DNA of 12,818 nucleotides from Chitinilyticum litopenaei DSM 21440 (GCF_000428145.1 NZ_ATZJ01000063.1:1-12818), one strand, 5' to 3'. Positions 1-7,777 are shown, counted from the first letter of the stretch. Notes: generated by a model not told the origin, from the sequence alone. Program-made: numbers and translations.

Positions 1-30
1 AATCTGAGCCAGGATCAAACTCTTTCGTTT
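1..30 (-). rRNA. rrs: 16S ribosomal RNA, 5' end (partial)
   Basis: The reverse complement of the first 23 bases contains AGAGTTTGATCCTGGCTCAG, the near-universal 27F primer site at E. coli 16S positions 8-27. That site occupies 4-23, so the mature 5' end should lie near 30. The gene runs leftward out of the window and only its first ~30 bases are visible. The exact mature end is estimated from the E. coli offset. Identity as 16S is essentially certain. Confidence 0.96.
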
Positions 31-240
31 AATCACTGTTACTACTTAATTGCGCTCGCTTGCTTAAAACTCAGAATCAACAAGTGTGTACTTGTTACTT
101 CTGTCTTAAGTGCGAGTGCTGGTCAAACCAAGCACTCACACTCATCGGCTGTAGATTGTTAAAGATCGTTGCCCTGACGCTGCAAACTTCGCTAAACTTG
201 TCGTTTCGCTTCGTTTCTTTCGCTGCGTCAGCAGCAGAGA
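31..240 (-). other. rrn operon leader (boxA and precursor hairpins)
   Basis: This is the transcribed leader between the rrn promoter and mature 16S RNA. A boxA-type antitermination element, CGATCTTTAACA on the minus strand, lies at 157-168 and resembles the consensus TGCTCTTTAACA bound by NusB/NusE. Downstream of it in the transcript are two hairpins. One spans 114-137, with 7-base arms GAGTGCT/AGCACTC and further pairing inside. The other spans 79-96, with 7-base arms AACAAGT/ACTTGTT and a four-base loop. The hairpins may belong to the antitermination or RNase III processing region; that is inference. No protein gene is credible here. Confidence 0.8.
157..168 (-). promoter_or_regulatory. boxA antitermination element of rrn leader
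   Basis: The minus strand reads CGATCTTTAACA, keeping the CTTTAACA core of bacterial rRNA boxA. It sits roughly 70 bases after the predicted transcription start and about 125 bases before mature 16S RNA, the usual arrangement. In the RNA it would recruit NusB-S10 for processive rRNA transcription. Confidence 0.8.
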
Positions 241-246
241 GGCCGA

Positions 247-275
247 ACTATACGGCCCGAACCCGACCCCGTCAA
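247..275 (-). promoter_or_regulatory. rrn promoter (sigma-70 type)
   Basis: On the minus strand, -35 TTGACG (270-275) and -10 TATAGT (247-252) are separated by exactly 17 bases (253-269). Transcription should start near 240. The discriminator after the -10 (TCGGCCTC) is G/C-rich, as in stringently controlled rRNA promoters, so ppGpp/DksA control is likely by family knowledge. Only a short A/T tract lies upstream, so any UP element is weak. I see no second promoter of comparable quality between here and 428. Confidence 0.85.
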
Positions 276-428
276 CACCCCGCCACACAAAATCGCCACT
301 CAGTTCGATAAGCTACTGATTTGCAACAACACAAAGAGCAGGCCAGCGAAGCCAACTCTCACACTCTCAGCAATCAAACCAGCAACCTGCACTCCCAACA
401 GCATACGGATGCATGCTTCATCAGCAAA

Positions 429-450
429 CAAGCCCGCAACTGCGGGCTTG
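429..450 (-). terminator. Rho-independent terminator after the flavin reductase
   Basis: The arms CAAGCCCGCA and TGCGGGCTTG are perfectly complementary across 429-450, probably with four unpaired bases at the tip. Read on the minus strand the stem is followed by TTTGCT, and it lies 21 bases past the stop codon of the reductase. It would insulate that gene from the rrn promoter downstream. The plus-strand side also has TTTT, so it could act in both directions. Confidence 0.7.
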
Positions 451-471
451 TTTTGGTAATCCACGGCGCCT

Positions 472-1497
472 TTACTGCTTGCCAAGGTCGCGAGCGGTAA
501 AGAAAGCATCCGAGTAAAACTCGTCTTCGGGCAAGCCCCGCGCAACAAAATGCTTGAAGGCGGACTCAACCATGATCGGTGCACCGCAGGCATACACCTG
601 GTGATGCGCAAGGGTACCGAAGTCCTCCAGCACCACTTCATGCAGAAAGCCGGTGCGGCCCTGCCACTGGTCTTCGGGCCTCGGCTCGGAGAGCACCGGA
701 ATGAAGGTGAAGTTGGCATGCTCCTGCTGCCATTGCCCGGGCAATTGCGGCATATAGAGATCCGCCAGCGAGCGAGCCCCCCAGTACAGAATGATTTCGC
801 GCCGGATGCCCTTGTTGAAAGCGTGCTCAAGCATGCCCTTGATCGGCGCGAAGCCGGTACCAGTCGCCAGCAGGATGATGGGCTTGTCACTTTCTTCGCG
901 CAGGAAGAAGGAGCCCAGCGGGCCAGTGAAGCGGTAGATTTCCTTCTCCTGCATCTCGTTCCAGACGTAACTGGAAAACTCGCCGCCCGGCACGTTGCGG
1001 ATGTGGAGTTCAAGGAATTCGGCATTGTGCGGCGGGTTGGCGATCGAGAAACTGCGTTTCTTGCCGCTCTTGGTATGAATGTCGATGTACTGGCCGGCAA
1101 GGAATTGCAGGCGTTCGGTGGTCGGCAGCTTCAAGGTCAGGACTGCGACGTCGTGCGAGACCTTGTCGATCTTCTGCACACGACAGGGCAACGTCTTGAT
1201 CTGGATGTCCTTGGTGGCGGCGACTTCGCGGCACTCGATACTGACATCGGTTTCCGGATGCGCACAGCAGAACAGCGACCAGCCATGTTCGGCCTCGAAT
1301 TTCGAGAGCGCCGAATCGGAGTGACTGTCATGCCGCACCGTACCCGACAGCAGCTTGCCCTTGCAGGCGCCACACGCACCATTCTTGCAGCCGTAGGGCA
1401 TATTGAAGCCGCTGCGCATGGCGGCATCCAGAATGGTTTCGCCCTCGCGGACATCAATTTGCTGGCCGGATGGCTCGATGGTAAGTTGTTTGCTCAT
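472..1497 (-). CDS. 2Fe-2S ferredoxin/flavin reductase fusion (CDP-glucoseen reductase-like)
   Basis: A 341-residue NAD(P)H-dependent oxidoreductase with its own ferredoxin domain. Residues ~1-92 form a plant-type 2Fe-2S domain with cluster cysteines C37, C42 and C45 in the pattern CxxxxCxxC and a fourth at C77 (C78 is adjacent). Residues ~100-200 are an FAD-binding barrel with R148-S-F-S151. Residues ~205-335 are an NAD-binding domain with GTGFAP near 213-218 and CGAP at 304-307. The order matches the CDP-6-deoxy-3,4-glucoseen reductase (AscD/RfbI) and phenol/toluate reductase class. No sugar-nucleotide genes are nearby, so the usual 'glucoseen reductase' name is doubtful; it is more safely an electron donor to an unknown oxygenase or metalloenzyme. 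It starts at ATG with a poor Shine-Dalgarno and is divergent from the SDR gene across 55 bases. Family certain, substrate unknown. Confidence 0.93.
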   Translation of the reverse strand: MSKQLTIEPSGQQIDVREGETILDAAMRSGFNMPYGCKNGACGACKGKLLSGTVRHDSHSDSALSKFEAEHGWSLFCCAHPETDVSIECREVAATKDIQIKTLPCRVQKIDKVSHDVAVLTLKLPTTERLQFLAGQYIDIHTKSGKKRSFSIANPPHNAEFLELHIRNVPGGEFSSYVWNEMQEKEIYRFTGPLGSFFLREESDKPIILLATGTGFAPIKGMLEHAFNKGIRREIILYWGARSLADLYMPQLPGQWQQEHANFTFIPVLSEPRPEDQWQGRTGFLHEVVLEDFGTLAHHQVYACGAPIMVESAFKHFVARGLPEDEFYSDAFFTARDLGKQ

Positions 1498-1552
1498 GCG
1501 GAAAATCCGTTCTCTTGTTCAATGACACCCTGGCTTGCAGGACGAAGCAGCG

Positions 1553-2449
1553 ATGCGAAAAAAACGATTACTGATCATTGGCTGCGGCGATGTAATGCAG
1601 CGCGCCCTGCCCTGGCTGACCCGGCGCTTCCACGTCTATGCTCTGGTGCGCAATCCCGCACAGGCTGACAGGCTGCGTGCACTGGGCGTGCGTCCCGTTG
1701 CCGGCGACCTGGATAAGCCCGACTCGCTGAGTCGCCTGGCCGGCATCGCCGAGCTGCTGCTGCACTCTGCACCGCCACCGCCCGGCGGCACGACCGATCC
1801 GCGCACGCGGCGGCTGTGCGCTGCACTGTCGCGGCCGCGCCATAAAAATATGGTAACACAGCCCCCGCAGGCCGCCGTTTACATCAGCACCAGCGGGGTA
1901 TATGGCGACTGTGCCGGCGCATGGGTCAGCGAGCATCGCCCCACCCGCCCGGAATCGCCGCGCGCGCAGCGGCGGGTCAGTGCCGAACGCCAGCTGCGCG
2001 ACTGGGCGCAGCGCTGTGGCTGCCGGCTGGCCATTCTGCGCGCCCCCGGCATTTATGCGGCCGACCGCCTGCCCATCGACCGCTTGCGCCAGGGAACCCC
2101 CGTGCCACTGGCCAGCGAAGACGGTTTCAGCAATCACATTCACGCCGATGATCTGGCAATGGCCAGTTGCCTGGCGCTGCTGCGCGGCCGTCCCCTGCGG
2201 ATCTATCACGCCAGCGATGACCAGCCGCAAGCCACCGGCGACTGGCTCAGCGCCGTCGCCCGGGCCTGCGGCCTGCCTGTGCCGCCGCGACTGGCGCGCG
2301 CCGAATTGCAGCAGGCAGTCGGCCCTTCGCTGTGGTCTTTCCTGCGCGAATCGCGCCGGCTGGACAACCGCCGTCTGCGGGAAGAATTGCGGCTGCGCTT
2401 GCGCTACCCGGAGACCGATAGCCTGCTGAACATGCTGAGCACAGAATGA
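1553..2449 (+). CDS. SDR/NAD-dependent epimerase-like protein (YeeZ-type)
   Basis: A 298-residue atypical short-chain dehydrogenase/reductase. The N terminus is a Rossmann fold with GCGDVM at residues 10-15. STSGVYG at 112-118 marks the usual active-site strand, followed by LRAPGIYAADR (~162-172) and NHIHADDLA (~194-202), both characteristic of YeeZ-like extended SDRs. The catalytic YxxxK pair is not clearly preserved (the helix reads SAERQL), as in other YeeZ relatives, so catalysis is uncertain. I chose the ATG at 1553, with AGGA about ten bases upstream, over an in-frame TTG at 1535 that adds six residues. A short insertion (RPRHKNMV) precedes the STSG strand. The substrate is unknown. Confidence 0.9.
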   Translation: MRKKRLLIIGCGDVMQRALPWLTRRFHVYALVRNPAQADRLRALGVRPVAGDLDKPDSLSRLAGIAELLLHSAPPPPGGTTDPRTRRLCAALSRPRHKNMVTQPPQAAVYISTSGVYGDCAGAWVSEHRPTRPESPRAQRRVSAERQLRDWAQRCGCRLAILRAPGIYAADRLPIDRLRQGTPVPLASEDGFSNHIHADDLAMASCLALLRGRPLRIYHASDDQPQATGDWLSAVARACGLPVPPRLARAELQQAVGPSLWSFLRESRRLDNRRLREELRLRLRYPETDSLLNMLSTE

Positions 2450-2451
2450 AA

Positions 2452-2506
2452 CAGGGGTATTGCCCGTCAGCCCTTTTACAAAAAAGGCTGACGGGCAATA
2501 CCCCTG
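2452..2506. repeat. 21-bp perfect extragenic palindrome (copy 1 of family)
   Basis: Arms 2452-2472 and 2486-2506 are exact reverse complements over 21 bases (starting CAGGGGTATTGCCCG), around a 13-base loop rich in T then A. It sits between the convergent SDR and dsbC genes, so it could stop transcription from both sides. The A/T tract is in the loop rather than after the stem, so a standard intrinsic terminator is not the best description. A diverged copy of the same unit lies at 7778-7826, sharing GGGTAT, GCC, CAAAAAGGCTG and GGGCAATACCC, so this is a dispersed repeat family. Confidence 0.85.
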
Positions 2507-2524
2507 CACCTTGGCAAAGCAGCC

Positions 2525-3286
2525 TTATTTTTTCTTGCTGGCAACCTCGGCCTTGGCTTCATTGAGCAGACGCTCGATAACATCGGCCGGAACGGCGCCG
2601 GCCACCATGCGGCCATTTTCAAAGATCAGCGCCGGCGTGCCGGTGATGCCCAGCGACTCACCCAGCTTCAGGTTCCTGGCCACCGGGTTTTCGCACTCGC
2701 CCTTGTTCTCGGCCAGCTTGTCCTTGAACATGAAATCCTTCCAGGCTGCGGCGCGATCCTCCGCGCACCAGATCAGGCGGGACTTGCGCTCGGCATCCGG
2801 GTGGATGGAGAGCGGGAAGAGGAAGGTATAGATCGTCACATTGTCGGTCTGCGCCAGGCTTTGCTGCTCCAGGCGCTTGCAGAACGGGCAATCCGGGTCG
2901 GAGAACACCACCAGCTTGCGCGAACCGTCACCACGCACTTCCTTGACTGCATCGGCCAGCGGCAGCTTGCTGAAATCGGTCACCGACAGCTCGGCCTCGC
3001 GCTCGCGGGTGATGCTGGTGCGCTTGGCCACGTTCACCAGATCGCCCTGCAGGATGTACTCGCCCTTGGCATCGCTGTAGAGGATTTCGCGCTTGTCGAT
3101 GATGACCTCGAAAATGCCCTTGATCGGCGTCTTGTTCACGGCGGTCACTTCGCGGCCGATGCTCTTGCTGAGCTTGGCTTTCAGATCGGCCGGCGGCGCG
3201 CTGCTGTCGGCAGCGGCCGAGCAGCCAGTAGCGGTCAGGGCGCCGGCCAGCATCAGGGCCGCGGCGAGTTGCTTCGGTTTGAACAT
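2525..3286 (-). CDS. dsbC: Thiol:disulfide interchange protein DsbC
   Basis: A 253-residue periplasmic disulfide isomerase. It has a hydrophobic signal segment, an N-terminal dimerisation domain (residues ~35-95) and a C-terminal thioredoxin-fold domain. The redox motif CPFC is at 133-136, where E. coli DsbC has CGYC. A second cysteine pair sits at 174 and 198, and the cis-proline loop TP is at 217-218. The signal segment ends in TATGC, with C22 resembling an imperfect lipobox, so it may be a lipoprotein rather than freely soluble; this is inference. I start at ATG 3286 because GGAG lies nine bases before it. The alternative ATG at 3295 adds three residues but abuts that GGAG. It follows the FAD monooxygenase by 15 bases and is very likely cotranscribed with it. 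Confidence 0.93.
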   Translation of the reverse strand: MFKPKQLAAALMLAGALTATGCSAAADSSAPPADLKAKLSKSIGREVTAVNKTPIKGIFEVIIDKREILYSDAKGEYILQGDLVNVAKRTSITREREAELSVTDFSKLPLADAVKEVRGDGSRKLVVFSDPDCPFCKRLEQQSLAQTDNVTIYTFLFPLSIHPDAERKSRLIWCAEDRAAAWKDFMFKDKLAENKGECENPVARNLKLGESLGITGTPALIFENGRMVAGAVPADVIERLLNEAKAEVASKKK

Positions 3287-3301
3287 GCTTTCCATCTCCG
3301 T

Positions 3302-4474
3302 TCAGGCATCCATGGCATGGCGGATCAGCTGGCGCTTGAGCCAGGGCAGGCGATTGGTCAGCGCCAGACCCCAGTTGCGCAAGTCCCCCAGTACCGGGTG
3401 ATCGTTATTGAATAGTTTTTGCAGGCCATGGCACACGCCCTGCATCAGATAAACCGCTTCGCGCCGGTCACGTTCGTAACGTCGCAAGACAAGATAGTCA
3501 CCGGCCCGCTCGGGAAGTTCCGCAGTAAGGATACCAGCAAGCGTGGCCACATCGCCAAAGCCAAGATTCACGCCCTGACCGGCGAGCGGATGCACCGTAT
3601 GGGCGGCATCGCCGACCAGCGCCACGCGCGAGCGCACGATTTCCGGCACATGATTGAGGCGCAGCGGGAAAGCCTGAGCGGGCGTGATCACCGCCAACTG
3701 GCCCAGTTCATGATTGCCCGCTGCGGCAACGCGCTGCGCCAGCTCTTCGGCCGGCAAGGCCAGCAGCGCGTCTTTTTCTGCGGCCGAGCACGACCACACC
3801 ATGGACATGCGCGCGCCGGGCAGCGGTAGCCAGGCAAGAATGCCATCCTTGCGGAACCATTGCCGGGCCAGGCCATGGTGCGGCTTGCCGGTGTTGAAAT
3901 TGGCCACCACGCCAAATTGCTGATAGGGCAGTGTCAGCGGATCGATGGCGAGCTGGCGGCGCACCCAGGAATTCGCGCCATCGGCACCGACAATCAGCCG
4001 CGCATGCAGGCAACGGCCATCGGCGAGCGTCAGCGCAGCGCGGTGGGCATCAATCTGCAGCGCCTGCGCCTGGACCGCCGTAATCAGCGTGACATTGGGC
4101 GCCTCGCGCAGCTTCTGCCAGAGCACTGCCTGCAGATGGCGGTTTTCCACGATGTGCGTCAGCGTTTCGCAACCTGCTTCCAGCGCATCGAAATCCAGCC
4201 TGGCGCCGGTGCGATCACCGCGAATGCGCATGCCGCTGACCGGCGCCAGCCGCGCGGGGTCCAGCGCTTGCCAGGCGCCGATGCGCGTCAGCAAGGCCTG
4301 ACTGGCGCGACTGATGGCATAGACCCGCGCGTCCCAGTCTTCCGGCGGGCAGGCCGGCGGCTCGGCCGTTTCCAGTACGGCGACCTCCAGCGCGCTGTGG
4401 CGCAGGGCCAGCGCCAGCGCGGCGCCGACCAGTCCGCCGCCGACAATGATCACGTCAAAATCGCTGTGTTTCAT
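3302..4474 (-). CDS. UbiH/UbiF/VisC-family FAD-dependent monooxygenase
   Basis: A 390-residue flavoprotein hydroxylase of the class that hydroxylates the ubiquinone ring. The dinucleotide motif GGGLVG is at 12-17, the second FAD/NAD motif VGADGANSWVR at 162-172, and the third motif GDAAHTVHPLAGQGVNLG at 288-305. Length and motif order match UbiH, UbiF, UbiI, UbiL and UbiM, and I cannot say by eye which ring position it acts on. The start MKHSDFDVIIVGGG is clear. The frame stays open upstream to 4765, but that extension is Ala/Arg-rich and antisense to comEC. It is first gene of a two-gene unit with dsbC and divergent from comEC across 86 bases. A TACACT hexamer 8 bases before the start (4483-4488, minus) could be a -10, but I see no good -35. 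Confidence 0.92.
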   Translation of the reverse strand: MKHSDFDVIIVGGGLVGAALALALRHSALEVAVLETAEPPACPPEDWDARVYAISRASQALLTRIGAWQALDPARLAPVSGMRIRGDRTGARLDFDALEAGCETLTHIVENRHLQAVLWQKLREAPNVTLITAVQAQALQIDAHRAALTLADGRCLHARLIVGADGANSWVRRQLAIDPLTLPYQQFGVVANFNTGKPHHGLARQWFRKDGILAWLPLPGARMSMVWSCSAAEKDALLALPAEELAQRVAAAGNHELGQLAVITPAQAFPLRLNHVPEIVRSRVALVGDAAHTVHPLAGQGVNLGFGDVATLAGILTAELPERAGDYLVLRRYERDRREAVYLMQGVCHGLQKLFNNDHPVLGDLRNWGLALTNRLPWLKRQLIRHAMDA

Positions 4475-4560
4475 GGTTGCGCAGTGTAGCAGTCTCGCCG
4501 GCCGCTGTGCGCGGCAGAAAGCTGACAAATATCTTTCATTATTGCTGCTAGTCTGTAACC

Positions 4561-6849
4561 ATGCTGCTGCCCTTCCTCTTGCGCATCGCCGCCTTCGCCG
4601 CCGGTATCCTGCTGCTGCACCAGCAGGCAAGCCTGCCGGCCTGGCAGGACAACCTGCGCTGGCTGATCCCCATTCTTGCCCTGCTGGCCTGGCGGCGCAG
4701 CCGGCCGCTTGCCGTGCTGCTGCTGTGCCTGCTGCTCGGCTTTGCCTGGGCCTGCGAGCAGGCACGCTGGCGGCTGGCCGAGCGCCTGCCCATGACCCAG
4801 GCGGGCAGCGTGCGCACCGTGGATGGCCATATCAGCGATTTGCCGCAAGCCACGCAACATGGCCAGCGCTTCCTCTTCCGGATCAGCCCCGCCGTTGCCG
4901 ACCTGCCCGAGCTCATCCAGGTGCGCTGGTATGGCCAGCCGCCACCGCTGGCCGCCGGCCAGTCCTGGCGACTCACGCTGCGGCTGCGACCGCCGCATGG
5001 CAGCCAGAATCCCGGGGCCTTCGATACGGAAGCCTGGCTCCTGCAGCAGGGCATCGGCGCCAGCGCCACGGTGCGCCACGGCGAACGCCTGACAGACCGC
5101 AGCTGGCATGCCCCGGTGAACCGCCTGCGCGAGGCCCTGCGCGAGCATTTGCGCCGGCAGCTGGGTGATGCGCCCTATCGCGGCATCGTCATTGCGCTGG
5201 TCATGGGTGACCAGGGCGGCATTCCACCCGAGCAATGGCAACGTTTTGCCGATACCGGCATCACGCATCTGGTCAGCATTTCCGGCCTGCACATCACCCT
5301 GCTGGCGGCGCTCGCCGCCACACTGGTGCGGCGCGGCTGGCGGTGTTCGGCCTGGCTGTGTGCGCGCTATGCGGCGCCACGCGCCGGATTACTTGCAGGG
5401 GTATTGGTGGCCATCCTTTACAGCACATTGGCCGGGATGAGCATACCCACCCAGCGCACCTTGCTGATGCTGCTCGTGGCGGCCTGGGGCTTGTGGCGGA
5501 TACGCCCCTTGCCGGCCAGCGCCGTCTGGGCGACGGCACTGGGGCTGGTACTGCTGCTGGACCCCTTTGCCGTGCTGAGCCCCGGCTTCTGGCTCTCTTT
5601 CATGGCCGTGGGCGCGCTGCTGTGGGCCGGCAGCCGCGGCCTGGGGCCCGCGCCGCGCTGGCGCGACTGGGCGCTGTCACAATGGGCGGCAACACTGGCA
5701 ACCGCCCCATTATTGCTGCTGTGGTTCGGCCAGCTACCTCTGTACTCGCCGCTGGCCAACGCGTTTGCCATTCCGCTGGTGAGCATGCTGGTCACGCCAC
5801 TGGCGCTACTGGGTGCCATCGAGCCCAGCGGTACGCTGCTCTGGCTGGCCGAGCGGCTGCTGGCCGGCATGGACTGGCTGCTGATGCAGATTGCCGGCTG
5901 GCCTGGTGCAACGCACGCCTGGAGCATCCCGCCAGCCTGGGCCCTGCTGCCGGCGGCAGCCGGCATCGCCCTGCTGCTGGCGCCACGCGGCCTGCCGGCG
6001 CGCTGGCTGGGCGGTTTCGGTCTGTTACCCGCACTGGCCGGCAGCCCGCAGCCCACGCCGGAACACGCCGCCTATCGCGTCATCGTGCTCGATGTCGGAC
6101 AGGGGCTGGCCGTGCTGGTGCAAACCCGCAACCAGACTGTGCTGTTCGATACCGGGCCGGCGGGCAGCGAGCGCAGCATCCAGGCCGTCTTGCGGCAGCA
6201 AGGCATGCCGACGCCGCAGACGCTGGTGCTGTCCCACAATGATAATGATCACGTGGGCGCGGCCCAGTCCTGGCTGGCGCGCCAGCCCCCTGCCCGCCTG
6301 TGGCACGGCCTGCCGGCCAGTCATGCGCTGCTGCAGGGGCAAATGGCGCAGCCCTGTGCCGCAGGCACCGGCTGGCGGCACGATGGCGTGGACTTTCGCT
6401 GGCTGTGGCCACCCGCCGGCTTTCAGGGCAGCGACAACGCCGGCAGCTGCGTGCTGCTGATCGACAATGGCCGGCAGCGCGTGCTGATCCCCGCCGACAT
6501 CGGCCAGCGCGAGGAAAGCCGGCTGCTTGATGGCCCACTGCCTGACGTGGACGTGCTGCTGGCGGGACACCATGGCAGCAAGACCTCGTCGGGCGCGGAC
6601 TGGATCGCCCGGCTGGCGCCCGAGCATGTCGTCTATTCGGCCGGCTTCCTGAACCGCTTTCGCCACCCGCATCCGGACACGCTGGCGCGCTTTGCCGCAC
6701 AGGGCAGCCAGCCCTGGCTGACCGCCAGCCGGGGCGCCATCCTGATCGACGCGGATGACCACCTGCGCATCAGCGCCTGGCGCGCCTTGCGGCCGCGCTA
6801 CTGGTACACTGCCGGCGATTGCGCCACCACGCCGGACTGCCCGCCATGA
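4561..6849 (+). CDS. comEC: DNA internalization competence protein ComEC/Rec2
   Basis: A 762-residue inner-membrane protein expected to carry single-stranded DNA into the cytoplasm during natural transformation. It has N-terminal membrane segments and a DUF4131-like soluble region (to ~190). The competence domain follows, with SISGLHITLL from residue 239 and many hydrophobic helices (~220-480). A C-terminal metallo-beta-lactamase-like domain (~505-735) carries DVGQG and a metal-binding signature HNDNDH at 559-564. Full length, with no break seen. The Shine-Dalgarno is poor, so the start (ATG after GTAACC) is less certain than the rest. Its stop overlaps the next gene by four bases. No pilus or other com genes are in the window. 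Confidence 0.95.
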   Translation: MLLPFLLRIAAFAAGILLLHQQASLPAWQDNLRWLIPILALLAWRRSRPLAVLLLCLLLGFAWACEQARWRLAERLPMTQAGSVRTVDGHISDLPQATQHGQRFLFRISPAVADLPELIQVRWYGQPPPLAAGQSWRLTLRLRPPHGSQNPGAFDTEAWLLQQGIGASATVRHGERLTDRSWHAPVNRLREALREHLRRQLGDAPYRGIVIALVMGDQGGIPPEQWQRFADTGITHLVSISGLHITLLAALAATLVRRGWRCSAWLCARYAAPRAGLLAGVLVAILYSTLAGMSIPTQRTLLMLLVAAWGLWRIRPLPASAVWATALGLVLLLDPFAVLSPGFWLSFMAVGALLWAGSRGLGPAPRWRDWALSQWAATLATAPLLLLWFGQLPLYSPLANAFAIPLVSMLVTPLALLGAIEPSGTLLWLAERLLAGMDWLLMQIAGWPGATHAWSIPPAWALLPAAAGIALLLAPRGLPARWLGGFGLLPALAGSPQPTPEHAAYRVIVLDVGQGLAVLVQTRNQTVLFDTGPAGSERSIQAVLRQQGMPTPQTLVLSHNDNDHVGAAQSWLARQPPARLWHGLPASHALLQGQMAQPCAAGTGWRHDGVDFRWLWPPAGFQGSDNAGSCVLLIDNGRQRVLIPADIGQREESRLLDGPLPDVDVLLAGHHGSKTSSGADWIARLAPEHVVYSAGFLNRFRHPHPDTLARFAAQGSQPWLTASRGAILIDADDHLRISAWRALRPRYWYTAGDCATTPDCPP

Positions 6850-7634
6850 TCACCCTTGCCGCCCTCTATCATTACCCGCTGAAATCCGGCCGCGCCCGCG
6901 CACTGACACGCGCAGCGATCAGCCCGGCCGGACTGGAACACGACCGGCACTGGATGGTGGCGGACGCTGACGGGCGTTTCATCACCGGGCGCGAATGCCC
7001 GCAGCTGGTGCTGGTGGACGCCACTCCCGCGGCGGACGGCATCCGCTTTGCCGCACCGGGCATGCCGCCGCTGCAGGTCAGCCGCCAGGGCATGACGGTC
7101 GCGCAAGGCAGCGAAGTCTGGGGCACGACATTTACGGCCTGGCAGGGTGCCGCACACGCCAATGCCTGGTTCAGCGAATACCTGCAACGCGACGTGCGCC
7201 TGCTGTGGATCGGCGCTGCGCCGGCACGGCGCGTCAGGCACGAAGCAGGGATTCCGCTGGGCTTTGCCGACGGCTATCCGCTGCTGATCATCAGTCAGGC
7301 CGCGCTGAAAACACTGAACGCCGACATCGGCCGCCCGCTGCCCATGCTGCGTTTCCGGCCGAATCTGGTGCTGGCTGGCTGCGAGCCGCACGCCGAAGAC
7401 CACTGGCAGCGCATCCGCATCGGCACACTGGAGATCGAACTGGTCAAGCTCTGCACGCGCTGCGTGTTCACTACCATCGACCCGGACACCGCGCTGAAAG
7501 ACCCGGAACAGCAACCGCTGCGCACGCTGGCGAAAACCCGGCGCCAGGACAAGGACGTGATCTTCGGCATGAATGCACTGACGCGCAGCAGCGGCGAACT
7601 GCAGATCGGCATGCCGGTGGAAATACTCGCCTGA
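6846..7634 (+). CDS. MOSC-domain protein (YcbX/mARC-like, no ferredoxin domain)
   Basis: A 262-residue protein with an N-terminal MOSC beta-barrel (LYHYPLKSG near 7-15, GLEHDRHWMV at 29-38) and a C-terminal MOSC domain. RFRPNLVLAG (169-178) and KLCTRCVFTTIDPDT (201-215) contain the C203/C206 pair, one of which should bind the molybdenum cofactor by analogy with mARC and YcbX. Those proteins reduce N-hydroxylated compounds. E. coli YcbX has a C-terminal 2Fe-2S domain; this protein ends after the MOSC domain and would need an external electron donor. The start ATG overlaps the comEC stop as ATGA, implying translational coupling. An upstream in-frame start near 6819 would lie inside comEC and is not needed. 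Confidence 0.92.
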   Translation: MITLAALYHYPLKSGRARALTRAAISPAGLEHDRHWMVADADGRFITGRECPQLVLVDATPAADGIRFAAPGMPPLQVSRQGMTVAQGSEVWGTTFTAWQGAAHANAWFSEYLQRDVRLLWIGAAPARRVRHEAGIPLGFADGYPLLIISQAALKTLNADIGRPLPMLRFRPNLVLAGCEPHAEDHWQRIRIGTLEIELVKLCTRCVFTTIDPDTALKDPEQQPLRTLAKTRRQDKDVIFGMNALTRSSGELQIGMPVEILA

Positions 7635-7674
7635 GCTAGCGACCGCAAGACCCCAAGGCCATGGCAAAAAAAGC

Positions 7675-7737
7675 CCAGCGCAGAGATAAACCAGCGTGGT
7701 TTTGTTCTGCCTCGGCTTCCTGGCCTCTCAGCGCTGG
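7675..7737. repeat. Imperfect inverted repeat downstream of MOSC gene
   Basis: CCAGCGCAGAGA (7675-7686) pairs with TCTCAGCGCTGG (7726-7737) at 11 of 12 positions around a 39-base loop. It lies 40 bases after the MOSC stop. The long loop and lack of a T-run argue against a simple terminator. It may be a repeat remnant or a weak transcript-end structure. Confidence 0.5.
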
Positions 7738-7777
7738 ATGGGTTTGCTGTGTATGCCTTGCCATTCGCAAATGACAT

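Noticed and set aside
300..404. A 34-residue hydrophobic minus-strand peptide upstream of the rrn promoter
   Set aside because: No ribosome-binding site and no similarity I recognise; such frames are expected by chance in this space.
31..471. tRNA genes near the rRNA operon
   Set aside because: I found no cloverleaf or T-arm GGTTCRANYC pattern here on either strand; tRNAs of rrn operons would lie in the spacer to the left, outside the window.
550..1668. A 372-codon plus-strand frame opposite the flavin reductase
   Set aside because: It is antisense to a gene with clear cluster, FAD and NAD motifs. Its own translation shows no family motif.
2452..2506. Reading the palindrome as an ordinary rho-independent terminator
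   Set aside because: The A/T tract is in the loop and neither side of the stem is followed by a T-run; a diverged sibling elsewhere favours a repeat element.
1568..2509. A 313-codon minus-strand frame opposite the SDR gene
   Set aside because: It is the mirror of a gene with SDR motifs and begins within the palindromic repeat; no domain is recognisable.
4475..4765. N-terminal extension of the FAD monooxygenase
   Set aside because: The extra 97 residues are Ala/Arg/Pro-rich, antisense to comEC, and precede the true MKHSDFDVIIVGGG start.
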